NCBI RefSeq assembly: GCF_016774335.1
Contig: NZ_JAETWA010000026.1
Coordinates: 87,900-151,899, forward strand
Source of the DNA: Luteimonas saliphila
Lineage (GTDB): Bacteria; Pseudomonadota; Gammaproteobacteria; Xanthomonadales; Xanthomonadaceae
DNA: 64,000 bases
Direction: 5' to 3'
Shown: piece after piece, positions 24,581 through 31,724 of the stretch
How the letters are laid out: every line of letters begins with the position of its first letter
Position numbering within the stretch: position 1 is the first letter of the stretch
Position numbers and translations under genes: made by a program
The notes under the pieces: generated by a model
The model's input: only the letters and a program-made list of their open reading frames with translations
Databases searched by the model: none
What the model was told of the DNA's origin: nothing

Positions 24581-24616
24581 CCGCAGTCGGTCATCGCCGC
24601 CGGCAGGATGCCGGCC

Positions 24617-25876
24617 ATGGCTAACCGCGACGACGAGTACTTCCGTGCGCGCCCGGCGCCGCCGCGCGACCACGGTTCGGCACGCACACCGCGATTCATC
24701 AGCCAGGTCCTGAAGGCCACGTCGAAGGCGGGGCGCTCGCCGAAGCGGCTGCTGGCGTCCGTCGGCGCGCGCGCAGGCGCGGGTCGCGGCCGCGGCCACG
24801 TCGCCGCGCGCCTAGCCGGACAGTCGCTCGGTCCGCGCTCGCGCCGCGCCATCGTCAAGGCGCGGCTGGTGGTGCTCAAGCACGCCGGCGAGCGCTCCAC
24901 GCAGAAGCACCTGCGCTACATCGAACGCGACGGCGTGACCCGCGACGGCGGTCGTGGTCAGCTCTACGGCCCGGAGACGGATCGTGCCGACGGTGACGCC
25001 TTCGAGCAGCGCGGGCGTGGCGACCGCCACCAGTTCCGCTTCATCCTCTCGCCGGATGACGGCAACGAGATCGGCGACCTGACCGCGTTCACCCGCGCCC
25101 ACATGGCGCAAGTCGAACGCGACCTCGGCACCAAGCTGGACTGGGTGGCGGTGAACCACTGGGACACCGACGACCCGCATACGCACCTAGTCCTGCGCGG
25201 CAAGGACGACCTCGGTGCCGACCTCATCATCGCCCGCGAGTACATCAGCCACGGGATGCGCCAGCGTGCCGCGGAACTGGCGACCGACTGGCTCGGTCCG
25301 CGCACCCAACGCGAGATCGAACGGCAGCTTGGCCGCGAGGTGGAGCAGAATCGTTGGACCGCGCTGGATCGCGCGCTCACCGGCAGCGCACAGGACGGCA
25401 TCGTCAATCTGCGCGATGTGCCCGGCGACCTCGGCAAGCGCCGGCATCGGGCCAAGCTGATCGGCCGCCTGGATCATCTGTCGAAACTGGGTCTCGCCGA
25501 GCGCCAGCGCGGCGCCGCCTGGTCGCTGCACCCTGATGCCGAACGCATCCTGCGGACGATGGGTGAACGCGGTGACATCATCCGCACCATGCAGCGCAAG
25601 CTCGGTGGTCATCAGCAAGAGCACGCCATCTGGGATCCGGCGAGCGGGCGTACCCTGCAGGGGAAGATTCTCGCCAGCGGCCTCAGCGACGAACTGCACG
25701 AGCGCGGCTATCTCATCGTCGCCGGCGCGGATGGCCGCGCGCACTACGTCGACCTCGGCAATCGCGTGGACCTATCGCGCTATCCGCGCGGGGCACAGGT
25801 ATCGGTTCGCCAGATGCCGCGGGCGCCTCACCGCGTCCTCGCCGTGATCCAGCGCACACCGCAGCTCGGCCGCTAG
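24617..25876 (+). CDS. traR: Relaxase (VirD2/TraR type, DUF3363), C-terminally short
   Basis: This is the nicking enzyme of conjugation. The 419-residue protein has the MOBP-like relaxase domain: RARLVVLKHAGER-type strand with YIERDGVTRDG near residue 105, FRFILSPDD near residue 142, and the metal-binding HTHLVLRG motif near residue 188. The DUF3363 part begins (ALTGSAQDGIVNLRDVPGD...), but the protein stops after about 420 residues. Relatives in Tn4371-like elements are usually 600-700 residues long. The stop falls 10 bp before an ECF-type promoter motif, which suggests a recombination junction. The ATG at 24617 was preferred over 24608. Whether the short form is active is uncertain. Confidence 0.88.
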   Translation: MANRDDEYFRARPAPPRDHGSARTPRFISQVLKATSKAGRSPKRLLASVGARAGAGRGRGHVAARLAGQSLGPRSRRAIVKARLVVLKHAGERSTQKHLRYIERDGVTRDGGRGQLYGPETDRADGDAFEQRGRGDRHQFRFILSPDDGNEIGDLTAFTRAHMAQVERDLGTKLDWVAVNHWDTDDPHTHLVLRGKDDLGADLIIAREYISHGMRQRAAELATDWLGPRTQREIERQLGREVEQNRWTALDRALTGSAQDGIVNLRDVPGDLGKRRHRAKLIGRLDHLSKLGLAERQRGAAWSLHPDAERILRTMGERGDIIRTMQRKLGGHQQEHAIWDPASGRTLQGKILASGLSDELHERGYLIVAGADGRAHYVDLGNRVDLSRYPRGAQVSVRQMPRAPHRVLAVIQRTPQLGR

Positions 25877-25886
25877 TGCCCACGGA

Positions 25887-25919
25887 TAGGGAAAAACGAT
25901 GCGCGCACCGTCTTATGGG
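25887..25919 (+). promoter_or_regulatory. FecI-type promoter motif between relaxase and traG (copy B)
   Basis: TAGGGAAAAA (25887-25896), 12 bases, then CGTCTTATGGG (25909-25919). The same two blocks with the same 12-base gap occur before the cargo TonB receptor (31632-31664). The shape, GGAAA then CGTCTT, is that of an ECF sigma promoter. It reads toward traG, whose likely ATG is 100 bp downstream. Confidence 0.6.
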
Positions 25920-26020
25920 GGAACCCGGAGGAGGCGGGACAGGTGGCGGTTTCTCCATCCACAGCAACGGCGCTGGCCGCAAGGATGCCAAGGCTCGCGG
26001 ATCGGGAGCCGAGGTATGCA

Positions 26021-27904
26021 ATGTCGGGCAGCAGGCGATGGGTTCACGGACTACTGGTCGTCGCGATCGTGCTGGCGAGCCTGTGGCTGGCGACACAATG
26101 GGTGGCGCATACGCTTCGCTACGCCCAGCGCCTCGGGTCACCGTGGTTCGTGGTGAACGGCATGCCGGTCTACCCGCCCTGGCAGTTGTTCCCGTGGTGG
26201 CTGGCCTTCGACGCGCTGGCGCCGCGCACCTTCAACCTCGGCGGACTGATCGCGGCCGGTGGCGGCCTGCTCGCCACCGCGGTTGCGATGGCCGGTCGCG
26301 CCTGGAGCGGCCGGCAGGCACCGCCGACCACCTACGGCACTGCGCGTTGGGCGATGAAGGCCGATGCGAAAGAGGCCGGACTGCTCGCGCGCTCGGGCAT
26401 CTTCCTCGGCAAGCTGGGCAACGAATACCTGCGCCACGACGGCCCGGAGCACGTCGCGGCCATCGCTCCGACGCGGTCGGGGAAGGGCGCCGGGCTGGTG
26501 GTGCCGACGCTGCTGAGCTGGCCGCGCTCGACGGTCATCCACGACATCAAGGGCGAGCACTGGCAGCTAACCTCCGGTTGGCGCTCGCGCTTTTCCCACT
26601 GCCTCTACTTCAATCCCACGGACCCGCGCTCGGCGGCGTACAACCCGCTGCTGGAAGTCCGCCGCGGCGCGCAGGAGGTGCGCGACGTGCAGAACATCGC
26701 CGACCTGCTGGTGGACCCGGAGGGTGCGCTGGAGCGGCGCAACCATTGGGAGAAGACCTCGCACGCGTTGCTGGTCGGCGCCATCCTGCATGTCCTCTAC
26801 GCCGAGCCGGACAAGAGCCTGCGCGGCGTCGCCGATTTCCTGTCCGATCCCGCACGCCCGATCGAGCGCACCTTCGCCGCGATGATGCGCACGCCACACC
26901 TGGGCGACCGGCCGCATCCGGTCGTCGCCTCGGCGGCGCGCGAGATGCTCAACCGCAGCGCCAACGAGCGTTCCGGTGTGCTGTCCACGGCGACGAGCTT
27001 CCTCGGCCTGTACCACGACCCGACCGTCGCCGCCGTCACCTCCCGCTGCGATTGGCGCATCGCCGACCTGATGACGGCCGAGCTGCCGGTCTCGCTGTAC
27101 TTGGTGGTGCCGCCGTCGGACATCTCGCGCACGCGGCCGCTGGTACGTCTGCTGCTCAACCAGATCGGCCGGCGTCTGACCGAAACCCTGCCGCCGGTAG
27201 ACGCGGCGCCGCGGCGCTGGTGGCCGTGGCGCGCTCCGTCCGCCAATGCTGACGGGCAAGACCGACTGCTGTGGGTGCTGGACGAGTTCCCTGCGCTCGG
27301 CCGGCTGGACTTCTTCGAGGAGGCCCTGGCGTTCATGGCCGGCTACAGGATGCGGGCGCTGCTGATCGCGCAGTCGCTCAACCAGCTCGAGCAGGCCTAT
27401 GGCCAGAACAATTCCATCCTCGACAACTGCCACGTCCGCGTCGCGTTCGCGCCCAACGACGAGCGCACGGCGAAGCGGCTGTCGGAATCGCTGGGCACGG
27501 CGACCGAGGTCCGCGCCAGCCGCAGCTACGGCGGCGACCGCATGTCGCCGTGGCTGGAGCACGTGAACGTGTCCCAGCAGGCGGCCCCGCGGCCGCTGCT
27601 GACGCCCGGCGAGGTGATGCAACTGCCGCCGGACGAGGAACTGGTGCTGGTCGCCGGCCATCCGCCGCTGCGCGCCCGGAAGCTGCGGTACTTCACCGAT
27701 CACAACCTGGCCGAACGCGTGCTGGCGCCCGTCGCACTGTCGGGCGGCGACTACGCCGACGCGCCCGCGCCGCGTCCGCACGACTGGGCGGGATGCATCA
27801 TCGACCGTGGCGCAGTACCGGACGACGATCCGGGCGAAGCGACGGAAGCGGAGCTTCCAGGCGACGGCGCCGACGATGTCCGCTACGAGCGGCTGCCGCT
27901 GTGA
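26021..27904 (+). CDS. traG: Type IV coupling protein TraG
   Basis: The 627-residue VirD4/TraG ATPase links the relaxosome to the secretion channel. Two transmembrane segments lie in the first 90 residues; Walker A is APTRSGKG near residue 150, and Walker B is LLWVLDEFPALG near residue 417, followed by QSLNQLEQAYG. The C-terminus is acidic. The ATG at 26021 has a GGAG-like site and begins just before the first membrane segment; a GTG at 25943 would add 26 residues. It overlaps the CopG-like gene by 4 bp and heads the trb operon. Confidence 0.96.
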   Translation: MSGSRRWVHGLLVVAIVLASLWLATQWVAHTLRYAQRLGSPWFVVNGMPVYPPWQLFPWWLAFDALAPRTFNLGGLIAAGGGLLATAVAMAGRAWSGRQAPPTTYGTARWAMKADAKEAGLLARSGIFLGKLGNEYLRHDGPEHVAAIAPTRSGKGAGLVVPTLLSWPRSTVIHDIKGEHWQLTSGWRSRFSHCLYFNPTDPRSAAYNPLLEVRRGAQEVRDVQNIADLLVDPEGALERRNHWEKTSHALLVGAILHVLYAEPDKSLRGVADFLSDPARPIERTFAAMMRTPHLGDRPHPVVASAAREMLNRSANERSGVLSTATSFLGLYHDPTVAAVTSRCDWRIADLMTAELPVSLYLVVPPSDISRTRPLVRLLLNQIGRRLTETLPPVDAAPRRWWPWRAPSANADGQDRLLWVLDEFPALGRLDFFEEALAFMAGYRMRALLIAQSLNQLEQAYGQNNSILDNCHVRVAFAPNDERTAKRLSESLGTATEVRASRSYGGDRMSPWLEHVNVSQQAAPRPLLTPGEVMQLPPDEELVLVAGHPPLRARKLRYFTDHNLAERVLAPVALSGGDYADAPAPRPHDWAGCIIDRGAVPDDDPGEATEAELPGDGADDVRYERLPL

Positions 27905-28362
27905 GCCGCAGCCGCCTCAACATCTTCCTCGAGCGCGAACACGCCCGGCGCCTCGACGAGCTGGCCGCCACCCGTGGCGTCTCCAAATCCAGCATCGTCG
28001 CGGCGGCGCTGGCCTCGTTCCTGTCGCCGGACAACGCCGATCGCCGCGAGGCGGCGGTCGCCCGCCGCCTGGACCGGCTCACGCGCCAGTTCGAGCGGCT
28101 GGAGCGCGACCAGACCATCCTCACCGAAACCCTGGCGCTGCACATCCGCCACTACCTCTCGATCACCACGCCGCTGCCGGAGGCACACGTTGCGGCTGCG
28201 CGGGCGCAGGGCAGGGCGCGCTTCGAGCAGTTCATCGAACAGCTTGCGCGGCACCTGCAGCGCGGTACGCGGGTCCGCCAGGCGATCGAGGAGCGCGTGC
28301 CGGACGAATCGGTGTTCGCCGAACCCGGGCAGGAGGACGACACGTGTGCGGATCCGAGCTAG
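27901..28362 (+). CDS. CopG/RHH-type protein between traG and trbB
   Basis: A 153-residue protein with an N-terminal ribbon-helix-helix: RLNIFLEREHARRLDELAAT, then RGVSKSSIVAAALASFL. A coiled-coil region with LDRLTRQFERLERDQ follows. A CopG-like gene in this position is characteristic of Tn4371-like transfer operons. It starts at a GTG overlapping the traG stop and overlaps trbB by 19 bp. It may regulate the trb operon, but this is not shown by the sequence. Confidence 0.85.
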   Translation: MSRSRLNIFLEREHARRLDELAATRGVSKSSIVAAALASFLSPDNADRREAAVARRLDRLTRQFERLERDQTILTETLALHIRHYLSITTPLPEAHVAAARAQGRARFEQFIEQLARHLQRGTRVRQAIEERVPDESVFAEPGQEDDTCADPS

Positions 28363-29312
28363 CCGGACCGACTGACAGGGCCATCGCCGTCGGCCGCCAG
28401 ATCCGCATGCTGCGCACCGCGATGGGGCCGGTCATCGCCGCGGCGCTGGAGGATCCGCAGGTGGTCGAGGTCATGGTCAACCCGGACGGCGCGCTGTGGC
28501 TGGACAGGTTGCGCAGCGGGCGCGAGCCGACCGGCGTCATCGTCTCGCCGCAGGACACCGAGCGCATCATCCGCCTGGTGGCCGCCCACGTACGCATGGA
28601 AGTCCACGCCGGCGATCCGGTGCTGTCGGCCGAACTGCCAGAGACCGGCGAACGCTTCGAGGGCGTGCTGCCGCCGGTGACGCGGGCGCCGATGTTCGCC
28701 ATCCGCAAGCACGCCCGCAGCGTGATCCCGCTGACGCAGTATGTGACCGACGGCGTGATGACGCAGGCGCAGATGGAGGTGCTTCGTGGCGCGGTGCTGG
28801 AACGCAGGAACATCGTCATCGTCGGCGGCACGTCCACCGGCAAGACGACGCTGATCAATGCGCTTCTGGAGGTGATCGCCGGGACCCGAGACCGCGTGAT
28901 CGTGCTGGAAGACACCGTCGAGCTGCGCTGCCTGTCCGACGACCACGTGGCGCTGCGCACCAAGCCGGGCGTGGCGACGATGGCGCGGCTGGTGCGTTCG
29001 ATCCTGCGGCTCCGGCCGGACCGCATCATCGTCGGCGAGGTGCGCGGCCCCGAGGCACTGGATCTGCTGAAGGCGTGGGGCACCGGGCATCCGGGCGGCA
29101 TCGCCTCGATCCACGGCGACTCCGTGCGCGGCGGCTTGTTCCGCTTCGAGCAACTGATCCAGGAAGCCGTGGTCACCGTGCCACGCCCGCTGATCGCCGA
29201 GGCGATCGATCTCGTGGTCTGCCTGGAGGGGCGGGGCGGCGCACGACGTGTGCGGGAGATCGCGTGGGTCACCGGGTTGGACGGGCAGGACTACCGATTG
29301 AAGTCTGCGTAG
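28344..29312 (+). CDS. trbB: Conjugal transfer ATPase TrbB (VirB11 type)
   Basis: A 322-residue VirB11-like secretion ATPase. Walker A is GGTSTGKTT near residue 163, the Asp box LEDTVELRC follows, Walker B is RIIVGEVRGPEALDLL near 235, and the His box GHPGGIASIHGD follows. It starts at GTG 28344 with a GGAGGA site. In other Tn4371-like elements trbC follows at once. Here 8.2 kb of unrelated cargo separates it from trbC, so the downstream trb genes may need a second promoter. Confidence 0.96.
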   Translation: MCGSELAGPTDRAIAVGRQIRMLRTAMGPVIAAALEDPQVVEVMVNPDGALWLDRLRSGREPTGVIVSPQDTERIIRLVAAHVRMEVHAGDPVLSAELPETGERFEGVLPPVTRAPMFAIRKHARSVIPLTQYVTDGVMTQAQMEVLRGAVLERRNIVIVGGTSTGKTTLINALLEVIAGTRDRVIVLEDTVELRCLSDDHVALRTKPGVATMARLVRSILRLRPDRIIVGEVRGPEALDLLKAWGTGHPGGIASIHGDSVRGGLFRFEQLIQEAVVTVPRPLIAEAIDLVVCLEGRGGARRVREIAWVTGLDGQDYRLKSA

Positions 29313-29397
29313 CAGCCATCGGTAGCACCGTGGAAGAGTAGGGGCTCTCTCTTCGCAACGCGTCCATATGGGTCTAAACACACGTACGGGTGGATGC

Positions 29398-29844
29398 ATG
29401 AGCTGCAAGCTGTGCGATGTCGAAGCCGTGAGTTGTCTCGATCACTACATCAGGATCCTCGCGCGCGACATCGAGCGTCGTGCGTCGGCACATGGCTTGG
29501 CTGCGAGCGAGTGGTTCGTACTCGAAGAACTCGAGCGCCATGCATCCATAAGCCTGCGCGAACTCGCGCGAGCGTCCGCGGTGTCCGTACCGGCCGCATC
29601 CAGGGCGATCACCCGTCTGGTCGCCGCCGGCTTGGCCGACATGCGCCGGATGTCGGACAACAAGCGGCTGAGCGCCATTTCCATTACCGATGCCGGTGTG
29701 CGGTTCCTGGAGAAGGCGCGTGGCCGCGAGGAAGGGGCGTCGAGCTACCGCGAAGTCATGACTGCGGACGATCTGCACGTCTTGGGGAGAAGCCTGGGCG
29801 CGCTGGCCACCAACGTGCAGAAATTCTCTCGCCCAGTTTCATAA
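29398..29844 (+). CDS. MarR-family transcriptional regulator
   Basis: A 148-residue winged-helix regulator: SEWFVLEELERHASISLREL, then ASRAITRLVAAGLADMRRMS and the wing DNKRLSAISITDAG. The N-terminus has CKLC and a Cys at residue 12, which might sense oxidants. It is the first cargo gene after trbB. Its stop codon overlaps a minus-strand ECF-type promoter motif (29839-29870). The ligand is unknown. It may control the adjacent fecI-receptor genes. Confidence 0.9.
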   Translation: MSCKLCDVEAVSCLDHYIRILARDIERRASAHGLAASEWFVLEELERHASISLRELARASAVSVPAASRAITRLVAAGLADMRRMSDNKRLSAISITDAGVRFLEKARGREEGASSYREVMTADDLHVLGRSLGALATNVQKFSRPVS

Positions 29845-29870
29845 GACGTAAGAAGGTCGGGCTTTCCCTA
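29839..29870 (-). promoter_or_regulatory. FecI-type promoter motif, antisense at the end of marR (copy C)
   Basis: On the minus strand, TAGGGAAAGC (29870-29861), 12 bases, then CGTCTTATGA (29848-29839). This is the same bipartite motif and spacing as the copies at 25887 and 31632. It points leftward into the 3' end of marR, where no minus-strand gene is found, so it would make an antisense transcript or is a relic of a rearranged receptor promoter. Confidence 0.5.
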
Positions 29871-29936
29871 CCTTTCTTCGGAAAGGTGGGCCAAGTTCGC
29901 CTGAAGCCCCGCAAATGCTTGATTTGCATCGGGGCT
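29870..29936. other. Two hairpins between marR and fecI
   Basis: The first is ACCTTTC-TTCG-GAAAGGT (29870-29887), a stem closed by the very stable UUCG tetraloop on the plus strand. The second pairs AGCCCCG (29905-29911) with CGGGGCT (29930-29936) and CAAAT with ATTTG inside. Neither is followed by a good U-run. They may end marR transcription by a Rho-independent-like mechanism or stabilise RNA ends. Confidence 0.5.
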
Positions 29937-30022
29937 CACTCGATGATCGGGCCTCAGGTCCATGTTTCCAACGCAACGATTGACTGCGTTGCTTGGTGCG
30001 GGGACAAGGCAGATCGGAACAG

Positions 30023-30598
30023 ATGACCAACGGCATCCAACCAGCCTGGATCAGCGCGGTGGCGGAGGCCGCCGCGTCGCCGTTGAATGAGCGCTTCGAG
30101 GCGTTCCTGCGCGACGAGCGCGAGGCGCTGCTGAAATTCCTGCTCACCCGCCTGCCCACCGACGAGGACGCGCAGGATGCGGTGCAGGAAAGCCTGATCC
30201 GGATGATCCGCTATCGCGACAGCGAGCCGCCGGAGGCCTGGAAGCGGCTGCTGTACCGCATCGCGGTCAACGTCGCCAACGACCAGCATCGCTACGCCCG
30301 CAGCCGGCACGCGGCCGAACACGTCACCGACGACTCGCTGGACGCCGTGCCGACGGACGCGCCGGGGCACGACGAGCAACTGGTGCAACAGCAGGAACTG
30401 GACGCGGTGATCGAGGTCATCCTGACGCTGTCGCCGCGCTGCCAGGAGATCTTCCTGCTCAACCGGGTGCAGGGCATGACCTACGTGCAGGTGGCCGAGA
30501 CCTGCGGCATCTCGACCAAGGCGGTGGAGAAGCACATGGCGAACGCGCTGGCGGCGCTGCGCCGGCAGTTGGGTAGGCCGGGCCCAATTACGTCATAA
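30023..30598 (+). CDS. ECF sigma factor, FecI-like
   Basis: A 191-residue extracytoplasmic-function sigma factor. Region 2 covers FLLTRLPTDEDAQDAVQESL and the following RYRDSEPPEAWKRLLYRIAVN; region 4 is TLSPRCQEIFLLNRVQGMTY with the helix-turn-helix QVAETCGISTKAVEKHMANAL. It is followed 4 bp later by a FecR-type gene and then a STN-type TonB receptor, the standard cell-surface signalling arrangement. It probably recognises the TAGGGAAA-N14-CGTCTTATG motif present before the receptor gene. Confidence 0.93.
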   Translation: MTNGIQPAWISAVAEAAASPLNERFEAFLRDEREALLKFLLTRLPTDEDAQDAVQESLIRMIRYRDSEPPEAWKRLLYRIAVNVANDQHRYARSRHAAEHVTDDSLDAVPTDAPGHDEQLVQQQELDAVIEVILTLSPRCQEIFLLNRVQGMTYVQVAETCGISTKAVEKHMANALAALRRQLGRPGPITS

Positions 30599-30602
30599 GG
30601 AC

Positions 30603-31601
30603 ATGCACATGACTTCGGAGCCACGGCAGCAGGTCGAGCACGGTGAGGCGGAACGCTGGTTCATGCGCCTGCAGATGGGCGACTGCACCCGTGCCGACCG
30701 CGCCGCGTTCGCACGCTGGCGGCTGGCGGATCCGGCACACGCTGCCGCCTACGCCGAGGTGGAGCGGATGTTCTCGTTGGCCGGGCAGGCCGGCGCCGAC
30801 CCACGCCTGCGGGCGGCTGCACGGGCGGCGCGCGAGCGCATCGAGCGCCGGCGCCGGCGGCAGGGCCTCCTGCAGCGGTTTGCAGGGTTGGCCGCCGTCG
30901 CCAGCCTAGTCCTGGCGCTGGGCATCGGCTGGCGCACCTGGAACCCGGCGCAGCCCGAGCAGCACTACGCCACCGCCGTTGGCGAGAGCCGCACGCTGAT
31001 GCTGGAAGACGGCTCCACCGTGCTGCTGGACACCGATTCGGTGCTGCGTGTGCAGTACCGCCGCCTGCAGCGCGACGTGATGCTGGAACGCGGCCAGGCG
31101 CAGTTCTCGGTGGCACCGCAGCCGCGGCGGCCGTTCGTCGTCCGGACCGATATCGGCGCGATCCGCGCGCTCGGCACCCGCTTCCAGGTCCGCAGGCATG
31201 CCGATTACGTCGAGGTGGCCCTGATGGAAGGCGTGGTGGAGGTGACCGCACCGGCCGCGGACGGCCCGGCGCGGACGGCCCGGCTGGCGCCAGGTGAACA
31301 ACTGGATTTCAACGCCGGCGAGCGCTGGGCCAGAGGCGCGTTCGATCCGGAGGTGGCGCTGGGCTGGACCGACGGCCAGTTGGTTTTCCGCGCCCGCCCG
31401 CTGGATGAGGTGGTGCAGGAGATGAACCGCTACAACCCCACCCAGATCCGACTCGGCCAGCCGGCGCTAAACGAGTTGCAGATCAGCGGCCAGTTCTACG
31501 GCAACGACCCGGACTCCCTGATCCTGGCCTTGGAGCGCGGCTGGTCGCTGCGGGCCGAACGTCCTTCGGCCGATGAAATCGTCCTATACCGGCGCGATTA
31601 G
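30603..31601 (+). CDS. FecR-family anti-sigma/signal transducer
   Basis: A 332-residue protein. The N-terminal cytoplasmic part (DUF4880-like, AERWFMRLQMGDCTRADRAA and the AFARWRLADPAH segment) is followed by one membrane helix near residues 90-108 and the periplasmic FecR domain (ATAVGESRTLMLEDGSTVLL, IRALGTRFQVRRH). The C-terminal domain (LVFRARPLDEVVQEMNRYNP) would contact the STN domain of the receptor. It controls the upstream sigma factor in response to substrate at the receptor. Confidence 0.93.
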   Translation: MHMTSEPRQQVEHGEAERWFMRLQMGDCTRADRAAFARWRLADPAHAAAYAEVERMFSLAGQAGADPRLRAAARAARERIERRRRRQGLLQRFAGLAAVASLVLALGIGWRTWNPAQPEQHYATAVGESRTLMLEDGSTVLLDTDSVLRVQYRRLQRDVMLERGQAQFSVAPQPRRPFVVRTDIGAIRALGTRFQVRRHADYVEVALMEGVVEVTAPAADGPARTARLAPGEQLDFNAGERWARGAFDPEVALGWTDGQLVFRARPLDEVVQEMNRYNPTQIRLGQPALNELQISGQFYGNDPDSLILALERGWSLRAERPSADEIVLYRRD

Positions 31602-31631
31602 CATGAACCACGCGCGACGATTGGGTGGGGG

Positions 31632-31664
31632 TAGGGAAAAATTTCTGCGGTTCCGTCTTATGGG
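31632..31664 (+). promoter_or_regulatory. FecI-type promoter of the TonB receptor gene (copy A)
   Basis: TAGGGAAAAA (31632-31641), 12 bases, then CGTCTTATGGG (31654-31664), ending 60 bp before the receptor start. The position directly ahead of a receptor gene behind fecI-fecR is where FecI-class promoters lie, and GGAAA/CGTC elements match ECF promoter style. Two further copies occur in the window. Confidence 0.7.
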
Positions 31665-31724
31665 CGTCGACGTCATCGTGCTGTCTTGAGAACGTCGCTC
31701 CACTGACACAATCGGGGAAACGGC

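Noticed and set aside
23503-24624. A 373-codon frame across the gap and pseudogene
   Set aside because: Its composition is Arg/Gly/Pro-rich as in shadow frames, and the adjacent frame holds the recognisable HEPN-like pseudogene.
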